Part shown: in pieces, positions 24,120 through 33,314 of the stretch
Layout: the number at the start of each line of letters is the position of its first letter
How positions within the stretch are numbered: position 1 is the stretch's first letter
From: Mariniphaga anaerophila
GTDB lineage: Bacteria; Bacteroidota; Bacteroidia; Bacteroidales; Prolixibacteraceae
Assembly: GCF_900129025.1 (NCBI RefSeq)
Contig: NZ_FQUM01000016.1
Location: 1 to 47,423 of the forward strand
Reading direction: 5' to 3'
Length of the DNA stretch: 47,423 nucleotides
The notes under the pieces: model-generated
What the model was told of the DNA's origin: nothing
The model's database searches: none
Seen by the model: the letters and a program-made list of their open reading frames with translations, nothing else
Made by a program: the position numbers and the translations under genes

Positions 24120-26987
24120 ATGAAAAGAAGAACTTTTATAATTCGAGGTGCGGCACTCTCCGCCGGATGTGTTGCAATCGGAAATATCCCCGCGTGGGGA
24201 ACAGATTCACTTTTAGCAGATAATGCCAGCCATAATGTGAATTTATCAAATGCATTTAGAAATCCGGAGTCGAAGTATCATCCGTTTGTTCGGTGGTGGT
24301 GGAACGGCGATAAAGTTCAAAAAGAAGAAATTATCCGGGAGTTACATTTGTTAAAAGAAGCAGGCATTGGAGGAGTAGAAATTAATCCGATAGCATTTCC
24401 GTCATCGGGCGATGATTTGGGCATTAAATCGCTGACATGGTTGAGCAACGAATGGATGGACATGCTGCAGGTTGCCTTTGATGAAGCGAAGAAGCTGGAT
24501 ATGGTCTGCGACTTAATAGTAGGTTCAGGCTGGCCCTTTGGCGCCGAGTCATTACCGCGCAACGAACGGGCGCAGGTAGCAATTATTTATGCTGAAACGT
24601 TGGAAGGTCCGACTACTTTTGAAACCTCTCAATTTAATATTTTTGACACGGTAGACCCGGGAGTTACCGACCCGTGCCCAAGCCGTACTTTTGAAATCCT
24701 GTCGTTAAAACTGGTTCCGGAGCCGATGAGCAGCCTCAATCAGGTGATCGATCTGTCGGAAATGCGAAATGAAAAGGTAATAAAAGTAGACATTCCGCAG
24801 GGCAAATATGTGTTTTACGCATTGGTGAAGGTTGATTCTTTCGCTAATGTAATCAATGGCGCTCCTGGAGCGGCAGGACCTATCCTGAACCATATGGACA
24901 GCAATGCTGTTCGCAAATACCTCAATCATATGTCTGATACAATTCAAAAACGGACAGGCCCGCTTTCTGACCATTTGCGTGCGTTGTTTTCTGATTCTAT
25001 GGAGTTGGAAGGTTGTAATTGGAATGAGGATCTTCCCGACGAATTTAAGAAACGCCGCGGCTATGATTTAATGCCTTATCTTCCGTTTACGATGTTTAAA
25101 GTGGGGCGTTTGGGCGCCGTAATTGATCCAAATTACGGGGTAACAAAAGCCGGTGATTTTGCAGAGGAAATCAAACGGGTTCGTTTCGACTTTGAATTGA
25201 CAAAAGCCGAATTGTTGTACGAACGGTTTACTAAAACTTATCTTCAGTGGTGTAAAGATTTGAACGTTAAGTCGCGGGCACAGGCTTACGGTCGGGGATT
25301 TTTTCCATTAGAAAGCAGCTTGGGGTACGACATTCCTGAAGGAGAATCGTGGACAACCAACTGGCTGAAACATCGCGTAGGCGAAGAAATGTCAGACGAA
25401 GACTACCGTCGCGGGCGCGGATATACAATGATTAATAAATACGTTTCTTCGGCAGCTCATCTCACCGGAAAGAGAGTGGTGAGTTGCGAGGAGATGACCA
25501 ATACATACAACGTTTTCAACATCACACTCGAACAGTTGAAGATTGGTTCCGACATGAGTATCATGTCAGGCATTACGCATTCAGTATGGCACGGCTTTAA
25601 TTACTCTCCGGCAGAAGCCCCATTTCCGGGATGGGTACAGTACGGTTCGTATTACAGCGAAAAAAATAACTGGTGGCCATATTTTAAATACCTTAACGAA
25701 TATAAAGCACGCCTCTCTTCTCTTTTGCAGAATTCCGATATGTACACCGATATGGCTATTCTTCCGGCTAATTACGACATGTGGGGCGAAATGGGCGTAC
25801 AAACCGATCCCTTCCCCGAAAGGTTGAATATCTCGTACACCTCGATAATTTGGGAATCGATTAACAAAAATGGCGGAGCAGCCGATTATACCACAGAAAT
25901 AATTATTAACGATTCCCGGGTGAAAAACGGTAAACTCTGTTATGGGCCAAAGGAGTACGGCACCCTTTTCCTGCCTGAAGTTACAAGTATAGGAATTTCT
26001 ACCTTACAGAAATTGCATGATTTTGTTGCTACCGGAGGGCGCATTTTCTGTATTGAAAAATATCCCGAAAAATCATTGGGATTGAAAAACTGGAAGCAGC
26101 GCGATGAACAGGTTGCGGAATTGGTTGAAAAAATGAAAAAATTTAAGGATAGGTTTATTCTTATCTCAAAGCCCGAAGACAACCGTTTTCTGGAGTGGTA
26201 CAAATCCCTGATGAAAGAGTACAATCTGCCTCACTACTTGACAATTGAAAAGCCAAATCGTTTTTTCATGCAAACCCGCCATAAGGCAGACGACGGAAGC
26301 GAAATGTTTTTCTTCCAAAATGTTCATAAGCACGACAGTTATAAAACCAGGGTTTCGTTTCCAAAATCGCTTGCCAGGAGCCGGTATCCATGGGTTTGGG
26401 ATCCGGAAACCGGTAACAGCTTCCGCATTTATTTAAGCGAAAATAGTTTTGAAATAGACCTGGGGCCCGCAGAAACTCGAGTTATTGTTTTCAGTAAAGA
26501 GAAAAACGGGGCGGAATGGAAACCCCTGCCGGTAAGTGGCGGTAATGTTGAAACTATCAACAACGATTGGGAAGTAGAACTCAGGCACAGCCGTGAAAAC
26601 TCCATTCAAACATTTAAAATGTTTGAACTACAGGATTTGAAAGAAACAGATTACGTGAATTTTACAGGAACCGCTGTTTATCGGAAATCAATTAATTTCA
26701 ACAAAGAGAGTTCGAATTATCTGAACCTGGGAAAAGTCTGGGGAGTTTCAGAACTGTTTGTCAACGGGAAATCCTGTGGCGTAAAATGGTACGGTAACCG
26801 GATTTACAACCTTTCAGGAATACTCAGGGAAGGAGAAAATGAAATAGAAGTGCACGTAATTACGTCAATGGGGAACTATGTAAAAACGCTCACCGAGAAC
26901 CGCACTGCCCAGAGGTTTACAATGTTGAGGACTAAAAACCAGCCCATTCAATCCATGGGAATACTTGGCCCTGTGACCATTTATTAA
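24120..26987 (+). CDS. GH106-like glycoside hydrolase (alpha-L-rhamnosidase type), Tat-exported
   Basis: A 955-residue enzyme with a Tat-like signal (MKRRTFIIRGAALSAG). The family hallmark is FVRWWWNGDKV (residues 57-67) followed by REL-LLKEAGIGGVEI, a distorted TIM-barrel opening seen in GH106 rhamnosidases and close uncharacterised relatives. Acidic residues suitable for catalysis occur in LEGCNWNEDLP and SCEEMTN, but I cannot assign the acid/base pair. The C-terminus (about 850-955) is a galactose-binding-like beta-sandwich (ELFVNGKSCGVKWYG). It would release terminal rhamnose in the periplasm. It is the first gene of an apparent operon with the GH28 genes (37-base gap), and starts the block after a terminator. 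Confidence 0.75.
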   Translation: MKRRTFIIRGAALSAGCVAIGNIPAWGTDSLLADNASHNVNLSNAFRNPESKYHPFVRWWWNGDKVQKEEIIRELHLLKEAGIGGVEINPIAFPSSGDDLGIKSLTWLSNEWMDMLQVAFDEAKKLDMVCDLIVGSGWPFGAESLPRNERAQVAIIYAETLEGPTTFETSQFNIFDTVDPGVTDPCPSRTFEILSLKLVPEPMSSLNQVIDLSEMRNEKVIKVDIPQGKYVFYALVKVDSFANVINGAPGAAGPILNHMDSNAVRKYLNHMSDTIQKRTGPLSDHLRALFSDSMELEGCNWNEDLPDEFKKRRGYDLMPYLPFTMFKVGRLGAVIDPNYGVTKAGDFAEEIKRVRFDFELTKAELLYERFTKTYLQWCKDLNVKSRAQAYGRGFFPLESSLGYDIPEGESWTTNWLKHRVGEEMSDEDYRRGRGYTMINKYVSSAAHLTGKRVVSCEEMTNTYNVFNITLEQLKIGSDMSIMSGITHSVWHGFNYSPAEAPFPGWVQYGSYYSEKNNWWPYFKYLNEYKARLSSLLQNSDMYTDMAILPANYDMWGEMGVQTDPFPERLNISYTSIIWESINKNGGAADYTTEIIINDSRVKNGKLCYGPKEYGTLFLPEVTSIGISTLQKLHDFVATGGRIFCIEKYPEKSLGLKNWKQRDEQVAELVEKMKKFKDRFILISKPEDNRFLEWYKSLMKEYNLPHYLTIEKPNRFFMQTRHKADDGSEMFFFQNVHKHDSYKTRVSFPKSLARSRYPWVWDPETGNSFRIYLSENSFEIDLGPAETRVIVFSKEKNGAEWKPLPVSGGNVETINNDWEVELRHSRENSIQTFKMFELQDLKETDYVNFTGTAVYRKSINFNKESSNYLNLGKVWGVSELFVNGKSCGVKWYGNRIYNLSGILREGENEIEVHVITSMGNYVKTLTENRTAQRFTMLRTKNQPIQSMGILGPVTIY

Positions 26988-27024
26988 AAGCATTTTGTAT
27001 TAACTGATATTTTAAATTTCAATT

Positions 27025-28497
27025 ATGAACAAATTAAGAATTATTGCACTAACTGCTGTTTTGTTTTCGTGCATCCAACTTTTTGCCGCCGATTACAATG
27101 CATCGGTTTTCGGCATTAAATCAAATGGAACTACCTTAAACACAACGGCAATTCAGAAGGCGATCGACTTTATTCATGAAAAAGGAGGCGGGCATCTGCA
27201 TTTTTATGTGGGGCGCTACCTGACCGGCACTATTGAATTAAAATCTAATGTACATGTTGTTTTGCATGAAGGTGCAATTTTAGTCGGTTCTACAAATATT
27301 TACGATTACAATATCGAAACTCCAAACACAGCTTTTGTGTATGCGAAAAATGCAGATAATATTTCAATAACAGGTCGTGGAGTTATTGATGGACAAGGAC
27401 GAGAAGTGGCTTACAGCCTAACAGACCAGGTTCATAAAGGTATTATTACAGATGAATTGAAATACGACCGCCCGGCAAGGCGGCGCCCGAAAGGAATTTA
27501 TTTTCGTGAATGTAAGAATGTGAAAATAGAAGAAATAACCATAAAAAATGCCGCTGAGTGGGTACAGGTATATGATCAGTGCGAGAACCTGGAAATCAAT
27601 AAAATTACCGTTGATAGCAAAGCTTTTTGGAATAATGATGGTCTCGATATTGTGGATTGCAAAAATGTACTGGTTGCCAATTCATTTATCGATTCTTCTG
27701 ACGATGCTATTTGTTTTAAATCGCACGATGCAACAAAAATGTGTGAAAATGTGGAGGTGAGGAACTGCGTTGCACGGTCGAGTGCCAACGGAATTAAATT
27801 TGGCACAGTGACAAGCGGAGGATACAAAAATTTCAAAATAGTGAATAACAAGGTATACGACACCTATCGGTCTGCCATTGCTATTCTTACTTCCGATGGA
27901 GGTGTAATTGAAAATATTTTTGTGGATAGTCTTTTTGCCTACAATACCGGTAATGCAATTTTTCTTCGGATTGGAGAACGTTGGGGAAAAAGAGGCGTGG
28001 GGTCGTTGAACGATATTACCATTCAGAATATGTATGCCGAAATTTCTGCTACAAAACCCGATGCCGGCTATCCTTACGAAGGCCCGGTTGAAGATCTGCC
28101 CCGAAATATTTCGCCGGCAAGCATTGTGGGTCTTCCCGGACACGATATTACCAATGTAACTCTAAAAAATGTTGAAATTGTGTATCCCGGCGGAGGAAAC
28201 AAAGCGTACGCATACAGAGGAACGAAACCTGCCGATTTGGACGGAATACCGGAAATGGCCGACAGATATCCTGAGTTTTCGCAATGGAAAGAACTGCCTG
28301 CCTGGGGTTTTTACGTGCGGCATGTCAAAAATCTGACTTTTGAAAATGTTACGCTCAGAGCAAAAGAGAAAGACTATCGCCCTTCGGTTGTATTCGACGA
28401 TGTAAAAGGAGCTGCTCTGAAGAGTGTTGAATATGATTTTCTGGGAAAAGGCAAAAAACTGGTGAAATATAAATCAACGGGTATTATTCAGAAATAG
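27025..28497 (+). CDS. GH28 family glycoside hydrolase (polygalacturonase-like), copy A
   Basis: A right-handed parallel beta-helix enzyme of 490 residues with a signal peptide (cleavage near FAADY). GH28 enzymes hydrolyse galacturonide bonds in pectin, including rhamnogalacturonan. Catalytic aspartates are in NNDGLDIVDC (Asp205, Asp208) and SSDDAICF (Asp226, Asp227). The usual GHG His motif is replaced by RSSANGIKFGT (residues 251-261). That pattern also occurs in a broad group of uncharacterised bacterial relatives, as far as I recall, so the bond cleaved could differ from classical polygalacturonases. A close paralogue follows after 42 bases. Confidence 0.85.
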   Translation: MNKLRIIALTAVLFSCIQLFAADYNASVFGIKSNGTTLNTTAIQKAIDFIHEKGGGHLHFYVGRYLTGTIELKSNVHVVLHEGAILVGSTNIYDYNIETPNTAFVYAKNADNISITGRGVIDGQGREVAYSLTDQVHKGIITDELKYDRPARRRPKGIYFRECKNVKIEEITIKNAAEWVQVYDQCENLEINKITVDSKAFWNNDGLDIVDCKNVLVANSFIDSSDDAICFKSHDATKMCENVEVRNCVARSSANGIKFGTVTSGGYKNFKIVNNKVYDTYRSAIAILTSDGGVIENIFVDSLFAYNTGNAIFLRIGERWGKRGVGSLNDITIQNMYAEISATKPDAGYPYEGPVEDLPRNISPASIVGLPGHDITNVTLKNVEIVYPGGGNKAYAYRGTKPADLDGIPEMADRYPEFSQWKELPAWGFYVRHVKNLTFENVTLRAKEKDYRPSVVFDDVKGAALKSVEYDFLGKGKKLVKYKSTGIIQK

Positions 28498-28539
28498 TAA
28501 TACGTAGCCCAATTTATTCAATAACAAAACAATAGAACC

Positions 28540-30027
28540 ATGAATAAGATGAAATTATTAATAACAGTAGTAGCCGCAGTTTTTGTTTTTCATGCATCGG
28601 CCAAAGATTATTTTGTGTCTGATTTTGGAGCGAAAGCTGATGGTACAACTCTAAATACAAGAACCATACAAAGCGCCATTAATTTTATTAGCGAAAAAGG
28701 AGGAGGCCGGTTGATTTTTCAGGTGGGAAATTATGTAACAGGGAGCATCTATCTGAAGTCGAATGTTACACTCCATTTAGAACCAGGTGCTACTATCTTA
28801 GGCTCAACCAATCCGTTCGATTATGTGATTGACCCCACCACAAAGTGGTGTTCAATGATTTTTGCGGTTAAACAGGAAAACATAGGAATTACCGGAAAGG
28901 GAACCATTAACGGACGCGGTTTCATCACGGCCAATAACCTGGTTGAATATATTCATCGCGGAATTTATGAGGATGAGTTAAAACTGGACCGACCCCGCGA
29001 ATGGAAGCGTCCGCAAAACATTAATTTCAGAGAATGTACAAACATTGTAATCACCGGTATTACATTGCGCGATCCTGCCAGCTGGAATCAGACTTACGAC
29101 CAGTGCAAAAATTTGTATGTAGATGGAATTACTGTAGACAGCAAGTCGTATTGGAATAATGATGGGATTGATATTGTTGACTGCGACGGAGTTGTAGTGA
29201 AGAACTCCTATTTCGATGCTGCCGACGATGTAATCTGTTTCAAATCGCACGATGCAAACAGCATTTGTCAGAATGTGGTTGTTGAAAATTGTGTAGGGCG
29301 TTCAAGTGCAAACGGAGTGAAATTTGGAACGGTTTCACGTGGTGGTTTTCGCAATTTCAAAATTAAAAATATAACCATTTTCGATACATTCCGGTCTGCA
29401 ATTACATTTGCTGCCGTAGATGGCGGTTTGGTTGAAAACATTGAAGTAGACAGTGTACGTTCAATAAATACCGGAAATGTAATTTTTCTTCGTATTGGCG
29501 ACCGGTGGAGTAAAGGGAAAAAACCGAGTATGAAAAACATCCGTATTTCAAATGTGTATGCCGAAGTGCCGATTACAAAACCCGATGCGGGTTATAATTA
29601 CGAAGGGCCTGTTGAAGATAACCCAAGGAACATTTCCCCGGCAAGCATTGTCGGATTGCCAGATTACAGAATTCAGGACGTAAAACTGAAGAACATCGAA
29701 ATTGTATATCCGGGAGCAGGAAATCCGTTGTACGCTTATCGTGGAATAACTTCTGCTGAACTGGACAGCATTCCTGAAATGCGAAAAAGGTATCCCGAGT
29801 TTTCGCAGTGGAAGGAGTTGCCCGCCTGGGGTTTTTATGTACGTCATGCCGACGGAATAGAATTCGAAAATGTAAAACTGGTTGCCGAAGAGAAAGATTA
29901 TCGTCCGTCGATTGTGATTGACGATGTGAAAGGTGCAACTTTTAACGACGTAGAATTTGTTGAACCCGGAAGTGAAGGGAAGGATCAGATCATTCAAAAC
30001 AGATCTGCCAACGTTGTTATCGAGTAA
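28540..30027 (+). CDS. GH28 family glycoside hydrolase, copy B
   Basis: A tandem paralogue of the preceding gene (495 residues; long shared blocks such as WNNDGIDIVDC, RSSANGVKFGTV, SQWKELPAWGFYVRH and KDYRPS). The signal peptide ends near ASAKD. Catalytic aspartates are present: NNDGID at residues 206-211 and AADDVICF with Asp229/Asp230. It too has SANG in place of GHG. The segment around residues 95-110 (FDYVIDPTTKWCSMIFAV) differs most from copy A, near the substrate-cleft end of the helix, which may mean a different subsite. It is in the same operon as copy A, with the shortened copy C 40 bases downstream. Confidence 0.85.
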   Translation: MNKMKLLITVVAAVFVFHASAKDYFVSDFGAKADGTTLNTRTIQSAINFISEKGGGRLIFQVGNYVTGSIYLKSNVTLHLEPGATILGSTNPFDYVIDPTTKWCSMIFAVKQENIGITGKGTINGRGFITANNLVEYIHRGIYEDELKLDRPREWKRPQNINFRECTNIVITGITLRDPASWNQTYDQCKNLYVDGITVDSKSYWNNDGIDIVDCDGVVVKNSYFDAADDVICFKSHDANSICQNVVVENCVGRSSANGVKFGTVSRGGFRNFKIKNITIFDTFRSAITFAAVDGGLVENIEVDSVRSINTGNVIFLRIGDRWSKGKKPSMKNIRISNVYAEVPITKPDAGYNYEGPVEDNPRNISPASIVGLPDYRIQDVKLKNIEIVYPGAGNPLYAYRGITSAELDSIPEMRKRYPEFSQWKELPAWGFYVRHADGIEFENVKLVAEEKDYRPSIVIDDVKGATFNDVEFVEPGSEGKDQIIQNRSANVVIE

Positions 30028-30067
30028 TTTCAGAATTTTTACAGAAAGAATATAAAAGCAGAGTACA

Positions 30068-30823
30068 ATGAAAAAATGTAAAATATTTATAATCAGTATT
30101 TTCGTATTGTTGTTTGCGCTGAGCCTTTCGGCTAAAGACTACAAAGCATCACTTTTCGGAGTGAAATCAGACGGGGTAACTTTAAACACAGGGTCTATTC
30201 AGTATGCCATCGATTACATCAGCGAAAATGGAGGAGGCCGCCTGGTTTTTTATGTGGGCCGATATCTTACCGGAAGTTTTTACCTGAAATCCAATGTAAC
30301 TATTCAACTGGAGGAAGGCGCGGTTTTAGTCGCTTTTCATTCAATTTACGATTACTTTGAGGTGAATGGAACCAATGGCCTTATTTTGGCCGATAGCGTT
30401 GAAAACATTGGCATCAGTGGGAAGGGAGTTGTTGAAGGCAACAGCAGTGCCGTATTAAAAAGTATAGACGAACAAATAGAAAAAGGGAATCTTGAAAAAA
30501 CAGCAAAGCAGGCAAAACCGGTGTTGGCAAATTTCAACGATTGCGGTAACGTAACAATAGAAGGTGTTATTTTGCAGGATGCGTGTGGTGATGTCCAGGT
30601 TTTTTCAGGTTGCAAAAATGTTCAGGTGAATAGTGTAACCGTAAAAAGCACATCAGTTCTCGAAAGTAAAGGAATTGTGTTTTCAAATTGTACCGGATTT
30701 GCTGTTAACGATTCCTATTTTGAGACTTTGGGAGAAGAACTAAGCTCAAAAGGAACTTCAAAAAATGTTTCGGTTTCGGGCTCTGTCAACTCAAAAGGGA
30801 AAAAGTTAAAAGCATCCAAGTAA
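30068..30823 (+). CDS. GH28-derived short beta-helix protein lacking catalytic residues, copy C
   Basis: A 251-residue protein that aligns with the first ~230 residues of copies A and B: DYKASLFGVKSDGVTLNTGSIQ, then FYVGRYLTGSFYLKSNV-type blocks and VENIGISGKGVVEG. It has an intact signal peptide. Where the enzymes have NNDGLDIVDC it has ESKGIVFSNC (199-208), and where they have SSDDAICF it has TLGEELSS, so all catalytic aspartates are lost. The frame then ends after a lysine-rich tail (KGKKLKASK). No frameshift or lost downstream remnant is visible, and the frame is open with good codon use, so it looks maintained rather than freshly broken. A binding or scaffolding role is possible; decay is the alternative. 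Confidence 0.7.
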   Translation: MKKCKIFIISIFVLLFALSLSAKDYKASLFGVKSDGVTLNTGSIQYAIDYISENGGGRLVFYVGRYLTGSFYLKSNVTIQLEEGAVLVAFHSIYDYFEVNGTNGLILADSVENIGISGKGVVEGNSSAVLKSIDEQIEKGNLEKTAKQAKPVLANFNDCGNVTIEGVILQDACGDVQVFSGCKNVQVNSVTVKSTSVLESKGIVFSNCTGFAVNDSYFETLGEELSSKGTSKNVSVSGSVNSKGKKLKASK

Positions 30824-30878
30824 TCCTGCCATAACGGTTTAAATAAACTACTAAGGGCTTGCATGATTGCATTTAAAT

Positions 30879-30998
30879 ATGAAACGAACATGAATTTTTG
30901 TTATTCAAAATTCACAAAAAGAAATGACTGAAATTTATGCGGGTTCCTGAATGTCTTCAACTTTTTTGAATACTCAGAAACCAAAAGATATTATACAG
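30879..30998 (+). repeat. Leader element copy 2, upstream frame fused to the gene
   Basis: A 120-base element starting ATGAAACGAACATG and ending at the ATGAAAC start of the next gene, nearly identical to copies at 7406 and 33195. The stem CATGAATTT / AAATTTATG is kept; the outermost pair is mismatched. The small frame that begins at 30951 (MSSTFLNTQKPKDIIQ) is here in frame with the enzyme, adding 16 residues if used. Confidence 0.75.
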
Positions 30999-33119
30999 AT
31001 GAAACGAAAAATGCTAGACGGTGGTGTGTCCTTGTTTTTTACATTTAATTTTGATAAAGTGAGTAAACTACGAACCCTGTTCCTTCTTCCTGTTTATTTT
31101 GTATTGTTTTCATGTTCTGAAAGCACAAGTGTTTTTGTTTCTCCTGCAGGGAATGATAAAAATAGTGGTACCCTGGAAAAACCGTTTTTAACCATTCAAA
31201 AAGCTTTGGATGTGGTCAGGGAGAAGCGGATGTCAGGGAATAATGTACCGTTCAACATTGTGCTGAGGGAAGGCGATTACTATTTTGCTGAAACACTTGA
31301 ATTTGCCGATTCAGATAGTAATTTGATTATTGCTCCATATAATGGCGAAAAAGTTCGGTTTACAGGTGGAATATCTGTTGAACCGGAAAAAGCCGTTTCG
31401 GTTTTGGGAACAGACAAAGAAAAATATTTTTCAAGAGAGAGTCGCGAACATATTTGTATGGTTCATCTGAAAAAGCTCGGAATAACAGATTATGGCGAGC
31501 TTCATCCGTTTGGCTTCCTGCGGCCTGAAAAACCATCGTGGATGGAGGTATTTATTAACGGAGAACCGTATCATTTGTCGAGGTGGCCAAACGATTCTTC
31601 AATACAAATAGGAGAAGTAATAAACAGTGGGGCTGTTGAGGCTGAAAAAAACAATGGAGAAGAAGGAGGAACTTTTAAGTATAGCGTGGAGCGCCCGTCG
31701 AAGTGGAGATATTCAGAGGATATCTGGATATTTGGATATTTCAATTACGGTTGGGCTGACGATGCTGTAAAACTGGCAACAATTGATACCACCGAAAAAA
31801 CGTTTACCACAGTCCAATCGCACATTTACGGATTTAGTTCCGGGAAACCATGGAACAGCTGGTATGCATTTAATTTAATCGAAGAAGTTGATACTGTCGG
31901 CGAGTATTATGTTGATCGCAAAGAAGGGATACTCTACTTTTATTCACCTGAAGAAACTGAAACAATCGAAGTGTCTGTTTTTAAAGATCCGTTCCTTTCT
32001 ATGAAAAGAGCATCAAGTATCACCGTTAAGGGAATTACTTTTGATTGTGCAAGGTGGTCTGCAGTAGAAATGTCCGGAACTCAAAACTGTCTGTTCTCAA
32101 ATTGTACTTTTAAAAACTTAGGCGGTTATGCTGTAAATATTGAGAATGACAAATCCGGAGCGTTAAATGGAGAAAAAACAGTTACGGGAAAAAATAATGG
32201 AATCGATAACTGTTCTGTTTTTCAAACCGGGTTGGGTGGAATCAGGTTGGGTGGGGGCAATAGGGAAACCCTTGAGGGATCCGGTGACTATGTTTCTAAT
32301 TGTACAATCCATAATTTCAATCGAATTGCAAACACGTATTGCCCGGGCATCAGAATTTACGGAGTGGGAAACCGCATTTCTAACAACGAAATTTTCGATG
32401 CTCCCCACGCTGCTATTTTGTTGAAGGGGAATGATCACCAGATTGAGTACAACGAAATTCATGATGTGTGCTTAACCACTGACGATGTTGGTGCGCTTTA
32501 CTACGGTCGAAATCCTTCGGAGAGGGGGAATGTAGCCCGGTTTAACTACTTTCATCATCTTGGAAATAAGTATCGCACAACTGCTGTTTATCACGACGAT
32601 GGCGCATGTGGAATGAAAGTTTACGGGAATGTTTTTTACAAAGCAGGAACCATTCCTTCGCTAATTGGAGGGGGAAGTGACAATATGTACACCAATAACA
32701 TTTTTATTGATTGTCCCATCGGAATAAAAGTTGACAACCGAATGCAGGCGTATGACTGGGCAATACCGATGATTGAAAAAGGTGGTGTGATTGACCAGCG
32801 ATTAAGCAAAATTAATTACAATCGGCCTCCATACAGCGAGAAATATCCAAGGCTCGCAAAGTATTGGGACGATAATCCGGCACTTCCGAAGCGAAACAAA
32901 ATCGATCAGAATGTATTTGTAGATGTAAACGAAATTATCAGGGGCGATAAGAAGTTTCTAGATTTTACTGAACGTAATTACATAACAACAGACGATCCCG
33001 GATTTGTAGATAAGGAAAATCAGAACTTTAAATTGAAGAGTTCATCCGTAATTTTTGAAAAAATACCCGGGTTTGAACAAATACCCTTTGAACAAATAGG
33101 GGTGACAAAAATGAATTAG
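30999..33119 (+). CDS. Right-handed parallel beta-helix enzyme, GH141/GH120-like, lipoprotein
   Basis: About 706 residues from this start. The signal peptide ends in VLFSC (Cys39), so it is a lipoprotein. The mature part begins SPAGNDKNSGTLEKPFLTIQKAL, typical of parallel beta-helix carbohydrate enzymes, with an inserted domain MEVFINGEPYHLSRWPND that I associate with GH141 and related xylosidase/fucosidase families. Later beta-helix coils contain SNNEIFDAPHAAILLKG and YNEIHDVC. The exact activity is not determined. An upstream in-frame ATG at 30951 would add 16 residues from the leader element; 30999 is preferred because the same leader precedes unrelated proteins. It lies behind the GH28 genes and before the UroD-like gene. 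Confidence 0.7.
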   Translation: MKRKMLDGGVSLFFTFNFDKVSKLRTLFLLPVYFVLFSCSESTSVFVSPAGNDKNSGTLEKPFLTIQKALDVVREKRMSGNNVPFNIVLREGDYYFAETLEFADSDSNLIIAPYNGEKVRFTGGISVEPEKAVSVLGTDKEKYFSRESREHICMVHLKKLGITDYGELHPFGFLRPEKPSWMEVFINGEPYHLSRWPNDSSIQIGEVINSGAVEAEKNNGEEGGTFKYSVERPSKWRYSEDIWIFGYFNYGWADDAVKLATIDTTEKTFTTVQSHIYGFSSGKPWNSWYAFNLIEEVDTVGEYYVDRKEGILYFYSPEETETIEVSVFKDPFLSMKRASSITVKGITFDCARWSAVEMSGTQNCLFSNCTFKNLGGYAVNIENDKSGALNGEKTVTGKNNGIDNCSVFQTGLGGIRLGGGNRETLEGSGDYVSNCTIHNFNRIANTYCPGIRIYGVGNRISNNEIFDAPHAAILLKGNDHQIEYNEIHDVCLTTDDVGALYYGRNPSERGNVARFNYFHHLGNKYRTTAVYHDDGACGMKVYGNVFYKAGTIPSLIGGGSDNMYTNNIFIDCPIGIKVDNRMQAYDWAIPMIEKGGVIDQRLSKINYNRPPYSEKYPRLAKYWDDNPALPKRNKIDQNVFVDVNEIIRGDKKFLDFTERNYITTDDPGFVDKENQNFKLKSSSVIFEKIPGFEQIPFEQIGVTKMN

Positions 33120-33194
33120 TAATTTTTGCATAACAAGACAACCTTTTCATAAAAAGAAACCGAGACTAATAATTTAATAACTAAGAACGATACT

Positions 33195-33314
33195 ATGAAA
33201 CGAACATGAATTTTCTTCATTCAAAATTCACAAACAGAAATGATTAAAATTTATGTGAGTTTCTGAATGTATTCAAGCTTTTTGGCCATTCAGAAATCAA
33301 AAAAAATTATACAA
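33195..33314 (+). repeat. Leader element copy 3, upstream frame fused to the gene
   Basis: A 120-base element, ATGAAACGAACATG to the ATGAAAC start. Stem ACATGAATTTT (33204-33214) / AAAATTTATGT (33246-33256) is the same as in copy 1. The small frame from 33267 (MYSSFLAIQKSKKIIQ) runs into the next gene in frame because this copy has a run of eight A's instead of seven. Confidence 0.75.

Noticed and set aside
30951-30998. Using the upstream ATG as the start of the beta-helix enzyme (and 33267 for the UroD-like protein)
   Set aside because: The added 16 residues come from the shared leader element, are similar before unrelated proteins and would displace a normal signal peptide. They are kept only as a finding about the upstream frame.
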